Assembly (NCBI GenBank): GCA_014803765.1
Contig: JAAVBC010000017.1
Span: 1-64,000 of the forward strand
Reading direction: 5' to 3'
Length of the DNA stretch: 64,000 nucleotides
From: Bacteroides sp.
Lineage (GTDB): Bacteria; Bacteroidota; Bacteroidia; Bacteroidales; Muribaculaceae
Below, piece after piece: positions 48,221-56,790 of this stretch. The translations under genes were made by a program, and so were the position numbers. The notes under the pieces are model-generated. The model saw only the letters and a list, made by a program, of their open reading frames with translations. It did not search any database and was not told the DNA's origin. The stretch's first letter is position 1. Every line of letters starts with the position of its first letter.

Positions 48221-48352
48221 TTACATTGGCATTCCCAACGCATATCCCATCAGAAGGAAAGCGTATAGGGAAAGAAAGGTCAGAGCTACAAACCCAAACA
48301 TGAATAGGGCATATCCAAGCTCTTTCTTATAGGGGAATTTTTTAATCTTCAT
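48221..48352 (-). CDS. 43-aa single-TM protein directly downstream of structured module B
   Basis: MKIKKFPYKKELGYALFMFGFVALTFLSLYAFLLMGYALGMPM; not in ORF track because short. Confidence 0.5.
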   Translation of the reverse strand: MKIKKFPYKKELGYALFMFGFVALTFLSLYAFLLMGYALGMPM

Positions 48353-49052
48353 AGTTGTAAGCGTTTAAGATTTAATTTTTTCCCTTTTGAACCCCGAAGG
48401 GTTTATCTGACAGGGAAGATTTTATATGCAAGTACAGACAATGCGTGTTGGAGATGATGCAAGGATATTATCGGAAAAATTTGTGGAATACCGCTATTTT
48501 TCCGCCTGAAGGGCGAAAAAGAAAAATGGCGGAAGGCTGTCACAAATTTTTCCGATAATAAGCGTAAGCGTTCCTTTCATCATCTCCGGCAGGGATTGTA
48601 ACTTAGCATATAAAATATTACCTGTCAGATAAACCCAAGGATTTCAAAAGAGCCAAAAGACCTCACAATATCCAAAGATTAGATATTCCACCCCTCATTA
48701 TTTTAATATCACACTATTTCACTATCCCCCTATTTCCATATCACATAAATTCCCAAGTAAGACAACCATCCAATCAACGATTCTTTCCAATCTGCGCGGA
48801 GATAAATAGAAATCCTTAAGTCTTGCCTGAAGGGCAGACCTAAGGATTTCTATTTATCTCGGCGCGAAATGCGCAGCCCCAATACCTCCAACCTACTAAG
48901 TTCAGCCGGCTCGCAATAGGAATTGCTTGAAGGGGAGCGTCAGCGACTCTTGATGTAATTTCTATTACGAGAAGAGATGAACTTCCTAATTACCAAATCG
49001 GCTGTCAGGCTCTCTTCTGCTTAACTTGTTTTAGTGAAGAGTGGCGACAGCC
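48353..49052 (-). ncRNA. Multi-hairpin structured noncoding module, copy B
   Basis: Same hairpin order as copy A with compensatory base-pair changes. Confidence 0.6.
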
Positions 49053-49081
49053 AATTAGTGTAATGAGGAAAAAGAATGTTA

Positions 49082-49405
49082 TCAGGGAAGATTAATCTTT
49101 CCATGGGACGCTTCCCACGATTCAATATAACTCTCCAGAGCCTCATGCAGAATATCCTTTTGCATTTTATCATCAACAAGAGAGATGTATTTTATTTTTT
49201 TCATCTGGTCTACATCCGTTACAAAGGTAGCAAGCTTTACCTTCCAACTCTTCTGAGTCTTGGGTCTTCCCCGACCTTTTGAAGCAGGTTGGGATTCCTC
49301 AAATGAATTATTCTTATGACCGATCTCTGATTTATTCTCTTCCTGAGGACTGTTTTCAGTTCCCATTATTCCATTCATCAGCGAAGCAAGATTTTTCTTT
49401 GCCAT
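49082..49405 (-). CDS. Ribbon-helix-helix-like partition/TraB-like protein
   Basis: Basic linker GRGRPKTQKSWKVKLATFVTDVDQMKKIKYISLVDDKMQKDILHEALESYIESW; downstream of parA. Confidence 0.65.
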   Translation of the reverse strand: MAKKNLASLMNGIMGTENSPQEENKSEIGHKNNSFEESQPASKGRGRPKTQKSWKVKLATFVTDVDQMKKIKYISLVDDKMQKDILHEALESYIESWEASHGKINLP

Positions 49406-49419
49406 ATTTATAATATTAT

Positions 49420-49459
49420 AGTAATATAGAAATATATAAATACATAAATATATACATAA
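49420..49459. repeat. Short 8-bp-period AT array between parA and RHH gene
   Basis: agtaatat agaaatat ataaatac ataaatat atacataa. Confidence 0.75.
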
Positions 49460-49467
49460 GCTCAGAG

Positions 49468-50223
49468 TTAATTCTCACACCTTTGAATTATCTCCTTAGC
49501 TAAAGACATGTAGTCATTTGCACCATTGCTCTTCGGATCGTAATTAAAGATTGATACACCGGTAAGGGGCATTTCTGCGAGAGCTATATTCTCCCGGATC
49601 TTAGTGGAGAACACGCGATCTCCATATTTTTGTGTAATTATGTTCACAATCTCCTTGTTGAGATTGCGATTGAAATATCGGGTGAAGAATACACCGCCGA
49701 TTTCAAGATTCGGATTAACACGTCTTTTAACTTCACCTACCACTTCTTCAAGCATTGAGAGACCCTTGAAAGGGAGGGCTTCGGCAGTCAGTGGTATGTA
49801 AAGTAAATCAGAAGCAACAAGAGCATTTGTTGTGACAATTCCCAAAGAGGGAGGGCAGTCAATAAGAACGTAATCATAACCGGTGGCATATTTCTTCAAC
49901 TGATCTCGTAAGATACCCTCACGTGCGATTCGGGTTGCCATATCAATCTCAGCTCTTGCAAGATCAAGAGAAGCCGGCACGATATCAAGACTATCACCAA
50001 CGTTGACAATAGGTAAGGGTGCATCTTTAACCAGCGCATGGTAAACGCTGACTTCCGGATCTTCTTGCTGTGTAATCATAAATGATAGATTCTGCTGTGC
50101 GTCAAGATCTACGAGCAATACGTTACGTCCGTTCAATGCGAGAGCTGCTCCGATAGAGGCTGTAGAAGTGGTTTTCCCTACACCGCCTTTGTGATTAGCA
50201 ATTGAAATTATTTTAGGTTTCAT
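49468..50223 (-). CDS. parA: ParA family Walker ATPase
   Basis: MKPKIISIANHKGGVGKTTSTASIGAALAL, VLLVDLDAQQNLS, VLIDCPPSLGIVT. Confidence 0.95.
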   Translation of the reverse strand: MKPKIISIANHKGGVGKTTSTASIGAALALNGRNVLLVDLDAQQNLSFMITQQEDPEVSVYHALVKDAPLPIVNVGDSLDIVPASLDLARAEIDMATRIAREGILRDQLKKYATGYDYVLIDCPPSLGIVTTNALVASDLLYIPLTAEALPFKGLSMLEEVVGEVKRRVNPNLEIGGVFFTRYFNRNLNKEIVNIITQKYGDRVFSTKIRENIALAEMPLTGVSIFNYDPKSNGANDYMSLAKEIIQRCEN

Positions 50224-50245
50224 AATATTTGATATTAATATATTG

Positions 50246-50253
50246 CAAAGATA
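50246..50253 (-). promoter_or_regulatory. Putative -7 element (TATCTTTG) for parA operon
   Basis: Matches TAnnTTTG on minus strand 23 nt before ATG. Confidence 0.45.
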
Positions 50254-50263
50254 CAAAAAATAT

Positions 50264-50375
50264 GTCAATATATCAATATATAAATATATAAATACATAAA
50301 TATATAAATATGAAAATATAAAAATATATAAATATGGAAATATAGAAACATAGAAATATTAAAATATAGAAATAT
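50264..50375. repeat. 14-unit array of 8-bp AT-rich iterons (consensus nnAAATAT)
   Basis: gtcaatat atcaatat ataaatat ataaatac ataaatat ataaatat gaaaatat aaaaatat ataaatat ggaaatat agaaacat agaaatat taaaatat agaaatat. Confidence 0.9.
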
Positions 50376-50541
50376 ATTACTATTTAAACAAAGCAATAAA
50401 GAAATATATCAATAAATACAGAAATATGTAAATATTAAACGCCGAGGCGAAAAGAAATCAGAAAATAAATCAGTGAGGATAATTTTGTAGAAATAAAAAT
50501 AATAACTACCTTTGAAGACCACAACAAACTAATCTCAACAA

Positions 50542-51357
50542 ATGAAAAAGCTAATACTACTTATCGAACTCATAGTACTGGGTGTATTGCCCGGCTACAG
50601 TTTGAAGATGCAGGATGTCCTGTATGTCGGAGATCTGGAGAAAGCACATTGTATGACTGTAGCAGATATTCTAAAAAATGATCTAAGAACAATAATTGAA
50701 TGGTATTCTATTCCTTATAATGGAAAAGAAGTGATACTTTCAGAGGCTCAAATGGCGGGTGTTGTAAGGAATGACATTGATTTATTTTGTTATAATACAC
50801 CTTTGGCGAATAAAAGTGAACTTGAACGGGAGTTTGAACCTGAATTATATGATTCCCTGAAAGTTCTTTTGCGAGATCTCAGAGAAGAAATTAAAGTTAA
50901 TAAGCCGCATTATAGTATTAGCAAATCTTCTCTACAAATTTCCGATTATGACCTCTCCAAAAAGGGATTTAATGTTTCCATGCTTGACATATTCGGGTAT
51001 CCTTCACAACATGAAAAATCCCCCTCACAATTTTCTGCATGGCTTGATGATGATTTAATCAAAGAATTGGTAAAAGTGAAGACTGTAAATATTACGGAAA
51101 GGTGGAGTCGTACTGATGAATATTTAGAGTTCTTTATGGAGGTTAAAAATAAGAGGGTCGCATTAGAGGTTCAAAAAGAATTGGGGGATTTTAGTCCGAA
51201 TGGTAAAGTTGATCTTGTCTACGAGTTCTCGATAATTGATGAAGAAGACAAGACCTACTTCCTGGTGACTGACATATATCTACTCTACCTTCCGACCCAA
51301 GACATAATTTGGAGTGTCAAACGGGGAGACCTATCAGAAGAAATCACGTTAGAATAA
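50542..51357 (+). CDS. Hypothetical exported protein
   Basis: N-terminal signal peptide MKKLILLIELIVLGVLPGYS. Confidence 0.65.
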   Translation: MKKLILLIELIVLGVLPGYSLKMQDVLYVGDLEKAHCMTVADILKNDLRTIIEWYSIPYNGKEVILSEAQMAGVVRNDIDLFCYNTPLANKSELEREFEPELYDSLKVLLRDLREEIKVNKPHYSISKSSLQISDYDLSKKGFNVSMLDIFGYPSQHEKSPSQFSAWLDDDLIKELVKVKTVNITERWSRTDEYLEFFMEVKNKRVALEVQKELGDFSPNGKVDLVYEFSIIDEEDKTYFLVTDIYLLYLPTQDIIWSVKRGDLSEEITLE

Positions 51358-51358
51358 A

Positions 51359-51394
51359 TAAAAAACCGAAGTCGCATTGACTTCGGTTTTTTTA
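51359..51394. terminator. Bidirectional terminator
   Basis: aaaaaccgaagtc-gcatt-gacttcggttttttt. Confidence 0.85.
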
Positions 51395-51411
51395 TTCATA
51401 TTCTCTGATTA

Positions 51412-52533
51412 TTAGTCTATTTGAGCTCCCATAGTCCCATTCCAATTTTCATCAACGTTGCAATGTATATCTCCATTACCGGAGGTAAATATACCACCTT
51501 CACCAGAAGAGTAAGGTTTGGGAGAGAAAATCCAACGTAAATTCGATGTTCCTATCGAACCATGTTTCATTGAAATTATCTTTTCAAAGCCATTAATATC
51601 CTTTATTGAAAAGAATATTCTATCTATACCATTAAGGAGATGTTGGTTTGCATAGGTTTGAGAGGGATCTTCATCGCAGAAGTAGTAAGCAGCCATCAGG
51701 GGATAGAAAGTACGACTACCTGACGTAAATTCAGCGCGGGTTTCCATAGGAACTGTGTGGAAAACTGCAAATTGATTTTTTGCAAACGTAACCTCTTTAG
51801 TTTTCCAATTCCACGATGCGACACGATAACCCTCTTCTGCTGAAGAACATTCTTCACCTTCTTTGCCAAACCAATAGGAGGTTGTAATGGTGCTATTACC
51901 AAATTTTTCAGCCACGGTAGGAAGTTCAAATTCGTCCGTAGCAAGCATAATTGATCCCATTTTACGTTTAAGAGATAAATTGTCGGTACCGGGAGTAAGT
52001 TTACCGAAGTAACACCAAGCATCTCCATATCTACTCATATCCTTCAAAGCTCCTTCTCCAATAACCGCTGGCATAGAGACAGTGAAATCTTCCCAATTGA
52101 TTCGATATCCTTGATATTTATCCGCACTTTCCTTGCCAAGTTTATCAGCCCAGACAAAGATCCATCCAGTTTTTTCAGCTGGTGCCGGGACTTTCAGAGT
52201 GAAAGAACCCGTGGGAGTGGTAACCTCAGATTCAGCACTGTCGGATGAATAGAAAAGTTTGTAATCATCTGTGTAGACCGCGTAGCGAATCTTGAAACCA
52301 TGACTGTTATATCCCGCCCAGTAAGTCAGACCTTGTTCCATATCTGTTACGCGAGTGCGCTGAAGATCGGAAACATTGACATTGAGTGTCTTGACTTCTG
52401 CACCTTTCGGGAAGGAAGCCTCAATTGCGTTTTGCTGACCGTTTACGGGGGTCGGCATGTCTTCCTCGTTGTTGCAAGCAACGGTAGACAGGGTTAACAC
52501 TGCGCATGAAAGCGCCAGAAAAAGTTTTTTCAT
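51412..52533 (-). CDS. DUF6562/fimbrillin-like lipoprotein
   Basis: Lipobox STVACNNEE; fimbrillin-like architecture. Confidence 0.6.
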   Translation of the reverse strand: MKKLFLALSCAVLTLSTVACNNEEDMPTPVNGQQNAIEASFPKGAEVKTLNVNVSDLQRTRVTDMEQGLTYWAGYNSHGFKIRYAVYTDDYKLFYSSDSAESEVTTPTGSFTLKVPAPAEKTGWIFVWADKLGKESADKYQGYRINWEDFTVSMPAVIGEGALKDMSRYGDAWCYFGKLTPGTDNLSLKRKMGSIMLATDEFELPTVAEKFGNSTITTSYWFGKEGEECSSAEEGYRVASWNWKTKEVTFAKNQFAVFHTVPMETRAEFTSGSRTFYPLMAAYYFCDEDPSQTYANQHLLNGIDRIFFSIKDINGFEKIISMKHGSIGTSNLRWIFSPKPYSSGEGGIFTSGNGDIHCNVDENWNGTMGAQID

Positions 52534-52571
52534 TGTTTAAAAAATTTGAGTTGTTTAAAAGTTTTGAAAAG

Positions 52572-53546
52572 TTAGAATTCGATAAAGAATGTATCCCCAA
52601 AGTTGAAATCAATCCCACCTCCATTATTCCCTTCAGGGGGAGTTACTGAAGAATTATTGTCTTCAAGAACTGTAAAAAGTTTTGCTGTGTAAGTAGTGAC
52701 ACCTCCTTTCTTAATGGGTATTTTAATTGAATTTCTACGAGCCTTAAGTTTTCCATCTTTGTCAAAGACTTCGACAAGCAGCTCAATGTTATACAGGTTT
52801 TCCGAGAATACATTGTCAAAAGCGATGTATTTATCGCAAGTAGGGGAGAAAGATACATCCTGCCAATGGTGGCAAATTTCCCCGGTCAGAAGATTCCATG
52901 ATGCCGGCAGTCCGGAAGGATAACTGATTCGGATTTTACCCACTTCATAATCCGGATTATCAGAAGCAATCAAACGATACTGACCCATTGTCGGCGAGAG
53001 ATCAATATTCAACTGAGGAGTTTTATAAGATACTGTCAGGTAATTCTCCCCATTGAAGCAAATCTTAAAGTTATCGCAACCCTGATACTGATATTTCTCC
53101 ACAAGAAGCATATCTGAGAAGTCATCAGTATGGAAATAAGGTTTCTTTGTCGAGTCCTCAGAAATGAAATCTGCCCAAGCAATAATTCTGTATTTCCCCA
53201 AGGGAAGAGCCAGTTCAATATTAGGATCTGTGGACTGCGCGAAATACTCATTGCTATTTGCTTTGGTCTTGGAGCCTGCTGAATCAAGAGGATAGGCACA
53301 GACTGAATATCTTAACTTATATCCGTCATTACTCCGGGTCAGTTTGGGTTCTACGCCATCTTCAATAATAGATCTGTAGGGCGATAGAGACTCATCAACT
53401 GAAAGGTGGATACTCACAGTGGCTTTATAGTCCGGTCTGATACAATAATCTTCATCTTCCTCAATCTCCTTAGAGCAGCTCATTGTCAATAAAGACAGAG
53501 AACCTATCATCAAAAGACAGAATTTATAAAATGATTTTACTATCAT
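52572..53546 (-). CDS. DUF6562/fimbrillin-like lipoprotein
   Basis: Lipobox LTMSCSKE; similar layout to neighbour (YKLRYSVCAYPLDSAGSKT / GFKIRYAVYTDDYKLF). Confidence 0.6.
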   Translation of the reverse strand: MIVKSFYKFCLLMIGSLSLLTMSCSKEIEEDEDYCIRPDYKATVSIHLSVDESLSPYRSIIEDGVEPKLTRSNDGYKLRYSVCAYPLDSAGSKTKANSNEYFAQSTDPNIELALPLGKYRIIAWADFISEDSTKKPYFHTDDFSDMLLVEKYQYQGCDNFKICFNGENYLTVSYKTPQLNIDLSPTMGQYRLIASDNPDYEVGKIRISYPSGLPASWNLLTGEICHHWQDVSFSPTCDKYIAFDNVFSENLYNIELLVEVFDKDGKLKARRNSIKIPIKKGGVTTYTAKLFTVLEDNNSSVTPPEGNNGGGIDFNFGDTFFIEF

Positions 53547-53569
53547 GACTATGGAAATTGAATGAAGAA

Positions 53570-54250
53570 TTACTTACGGATTGAGATAATAGGGCGGATT
53601 CTGTGAGCCTGATTCTTGGGTGTCTCATGGATGTTGCCATAATTCATGGAGAACAGCCATGCCTTGTCCGCATCCTGATTCTCAACCTCGGTAGAAGACC
53701 ATAACCAGCAATTCTCATCATCATCCCGGATGGGATCACCTCCTACTGCAAATATCCTGTCGTTGACAAAACTCTTAACACCGTAGAGAAGTCTCAGCTC
53801 TGCTACGGAAGGAATGTAAGCCGATTGTCCGAAAGTCCATAAATCGAATACGGCATTAGCCATCGGCGAAGAAACGCCATCGGTGGTATAAATAGAGTAT
53901 GTATTTGAATTTCCGTCAAGTTCAAGAAGAGATTTTGAAGTGTTCTGTGCCACTCCGCAACTATCTGCAAAGGCATATTTAGGCAGATCGTGAATATACA
54001 CGGCATACCCTTTAAGGTCAGCGTTCAAATCCGGGTTAACATAAAATACTATTCCAATGGCTTCCTTCTGAGAATTAGAATAATCACAGAGGGAAAGAAT
54101 TGTGCCATCAGTGCATAATACATGCCCTAATCTGAAATCCGGCTTGGGTTCCGTCTCATGGTCGCAGTGGCAGGAGGATAAAAAAGGAAAGAATAGAAAA
54201 GTCATAATCAGACCTATTTGAGTAAAAAGAGAAGTCTTTTTCATATTCAT
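53570..54250 (-). CDS. DUF1566-like lipoprotein
   Basis: Lipobox LSSCHCDH; YIPSVAELRLLYG...CWLWSSTEVENQDADKAWLFSMNYG. Confidence 0.6.
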   Translation of the reverse strand: MNMKKTSLFTQIGLIMTFLFFPFLSSCHCDHETEPKPDFRLGHVLCTDGTILSLCDYSNSQKEAIGIVFYVNPDLNADLKGYAVYIHDLPKYAFADSCGVAQNTSKSLLELDGNSNTYSIYTTDGVSSPMANAVFDLWTFGQSAYIPSVAELRLLYGVKSFVNDRIFAVGGDPIRDDDENCWLWSSTEVENQDADKAWLFSMNYGNIHETPKNQAHRIRPIISIRK

Positions 54251-54258
54251 TTATTTTT

Positions 54259-54831
54259 TCACAAAAGAGGAATTTCAAAAGAATTAATTACATGGTGTCC
54301 TGTCTTATCAAGAAGTGCCCAGTATTCGGAATGAATCTTATTGCCGTAAGCTCCGATTCCCTCATATTCGATCTTTACGCGCCAACCGGTAAATTTCCTT
54401 GTGTTCACTGTCGGCTGCTCAATCATAGGAGCATCCATACTTCTCAGGACCGACATTGCCGACATCTGACGGAACATTAGATCATTGACATTATCATCTA
54501 ATTTTTCAATAGATTCCAAATTATTAGTGACAGACATTACTTTGTCATTAATAGCCATGAGAATGCTGCTGATCTTTTGCTTATCATTAGTTGAAAGAAA
54601 TTCATGATTAAAAATAGAGTCCGGTTTGCTCACCGCAATAATTTTGACATCATCAGGATTTACAGCAGTAGCGAGTAAGGCTGTCTCGGCAGACTCGGAC
54701 GCGCTTCTTTTCGGATCACATGCGCAGGCATATAAGAATGTGAAAGAAGCAAGAACCATCAGACAAATAGTTGTAAAAACCATTCCTCCGAAATTCACCT
54801 GTCGCATAGAAGATTCGATTGTCTTTGTCAT
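54259..54831 (-). CDS. Hypothetical ICE membrane/lipoprotein
   Basis: N-term TM then CACDPKRSASESAE. Confidence 0.55.
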   Translation of the reverse strand: MTKTIESSMRQVNFGGMVFTTICLMVLASFTFLYACACDPKRSASESAETALLATAVNPDDVKIIAVSKPDSIFNHEFLSTNDKQKISSILMAINDKVMSVTNNLESIEKLDDNVNDLMFRQMSAMSVLRSMDAPMIEQPTVNTRKFTGWRVKIEYEGIGAYGNKIHSEYWALLDKTGHHVINSFEIPLL

Positions 54832-54846
54832 GATGTTAAAAGATTA

Positions 54847-55566
54847 TTAGAGTTGATTCCACTTACGTATTAGATATTCCACAGTAATCTTGCCGGACAT
54901 AATATTACACCAGCCCTTCGGATCCATTCTATACCATAGAGAGTTCCAAGAGAGAGTCCGGCATTGCCACGCGAGAATAAACAGATCTATTTTAATTTTC
55001 TCGAGTCTTCTCACAACTTCATTGGCGATATAATATCTTTCCGCAGAATTAAGAAGATTTACTTTCTTGTTTACGGTCTGTCCACCCTCAGTTGTTTCGT
55101 ATGTTCCTGAGGTCACGAGCTGCTTCATGAAGGGATAAAGAGATGCCATCTGAGCATAAACATCATTTATTTCATCGGACACGATAGCAGCGATTGCAGT
55201 ACCTTTTAAATTGCCCTTTACCGAATTGGTAAGAAGGACAATATTTTGGGGTATTTCAACCCCCACAAGTTCAGCAGCTCTCTTAATCTGGTAAAGATTT
55301 GACATTACAGATGACGCCTCAGACAGATAGTCGAGCATTTGATTCTCGACTTTATGCACTCTGTCCAAAGCTGCCGTCACAGTGGCTTCAGCTGTTATCA
55401 TTTTTTCCTGCATACTCTTTCGCTCCTTCTGAATTTGCTGTTCGACTCCGACCTGAGTACCCACGGCAGCCGTCAGTACCGGATCAACCTTTGCCACAGC
55501 AGCATCAGTATTAAAATTTCCAGCAAAGAGGAATGTCATAAGGAATGGTAAAGCTAATCGTCTCAT
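54847..55566 (-). CDS. Hypothetical exported coiled-coil protein of conjugative cluster
   Basis: Signal peptide, coiled-coil; context. Confidence 0.6.
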   Translation of the reverse strand: MRRLALPFLMTFLFAGNFNTDAAVAKVDPVLTAAVGTQVGVEQQIQKERKSMQEKMITAEATVTAALDRVHKVENQMLDYLSEASSVMSNLYQIKRAAELVGVEIPQNIVLLTNSVKGNLKGTAIAAIVSDEINDVYAQMASLYPFMKQLVTSGTYETTEGGQTVNKKVNLLNSAERYYIANEVVRRLEKIKIDLFILAWQCRTLSWNSLWYRMDPKGWCNIMSGKITVEYLIRKWNQL

Positions 55567-55582
55567 ATCATCATATCAAAGA

Positions 55583-56779
55583 TTAATATTTGGGAGAGAT
55601 CCGGCGTCTTTCAGACAGATTCTCGTCACGTTCATATTTAGATGTTGTCAGGGTAGGATTAATCATTTTCCCTTGAAGACAATCGTTCCAATCCTTGAAA
55701 TTGGCGGGAGGTGTGCGTTGATCCATAGCCACATCAGTAGGATAGATTTTCTTCAATTGGTCGACAATCGGAAGCTCCGGATTAATATTAAGAATTTCTC
55801 CATCCTTGTTGATACGGATTGAGTTTTCAGCTTTACTGATTTTGATTTGCTGACCGGAAGCAACTGCATATAGTCTTACAGCATTCACTCTTCCGGCTAA
55901 ATCATTATCGAAACAATCAATTATTCTGGCATTCGGGAATCGGTCGATCATACTCAAAACCTGACGATCTGAGAAAGTACCACCCATTGATACCATAGCG
56001 ATCTCATTTCCCATTTTATGATGATTTATCTGATGGAAAGCCATTGCGTCAAAAGCGGATTCAAAGAAATACAGATCCTTCACCAAAGAATTATTACCAT
56101 TCGAAAAATCCGCAACCCACGCTGCAGAGTTGGAATTAGTGCCTGCAGCTTTTGACTTAAAACCGCCATAACCTCTAATTTCATACCCTACAACACCCTC
56201 CTGACATGATGCCGTGTAAGGAAAACCAATATTATACCCCTTGAAATTTTTATTCTGTGTATCTGATACGAGATGAATAAAAGGGGAGAATGCCATTACG
56301 GTTTCCTTATTCAATCCTCTTTGGGTAAAAAGATTCGGGATTCTGTCAGGATTAATGCGCTGAACAATATATCGCGAAGCATCAAAAGGTTTTTCGCCTT
56401 GATTTGAATTTATGTATTTAAGATCCTCCCGATACTCATTAACAGGCATGTGTGCCATTTTGGAGAGAATATTCGTTATCTGATCCCATTCATTACGTCC
56501 GAAAGTATTGAATGAGTTAAGATTCTCCTTAATAAGTGTTATGACATCACCTCGGGACCCATCACGTCTGAAGAAAGTCTGAGCAGCCTTATCATTTGTA
56601 TTCTTGATAACGATAGTGTCTACTTTCTGACCTCCCAAAACTTTAGACATCTCAAAGTAGCGTCCTACACCTGCAGAACGATCAAGACGATATCCAAGAG
56701 TATAGGCAACATCATCAATGCCCACTCGGGATTTCAGTTCCTGAAAGGAGACTCTATTGTTATTATATAGGTTACTCAT
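55583..56779 (-). CDS. TOPRIM/DUF3991-like mobile-element primase
   Basis: GIDDVAYTLGYRLDRSAGVGRYFEM...LYFFESAFDAMAFHQIN, RIIDCFDNDLAGR (TOPRIM). Confidence 0.85.
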   Translation of the reverse strand: MSNLYNNNRVSFQELKSRVGIDDVAYTLGYRLDRSAGVGRYFEMSKVLGGQKVDTIVIKNTNDKAAQTFFRRDGSRGDVITLIKENLNSFNTFGRNEWDQITNILSKMAHMPVNEYREDLKYINSNQGEKPFDASRYIVQRINPDRIPNLFTQRGLNKETVMAFSPFIHLVSDTQNKNFKGYNIGFPYTASCQEGVVGYEIRGYGGFKSKAAGTNSNSAAWVADFSNGNNSLVKDLYFFESAFDAMAFHQINHHKMGNEIAMVSMGGTFSDRQVLSMIDRFPNARIIDCFDNDLAGRVNAVRLYAVASGQQIKISKAENSIRINKDGEILNINPELPIVDQLKKIYPTDVAMDQRTPPANFKDWNDCLQGKMINPTLTTSKYERDENLSERRRISPKY

Positions 56780-56790
56780 CGATCAAATGT

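Noticed and set aside
50233-50460. AT-rich region as simple low-complexity noise
   Set aside because: Rejected as an explanation because the strict 8-bp period over 14 units and location beside parA argue for iterons
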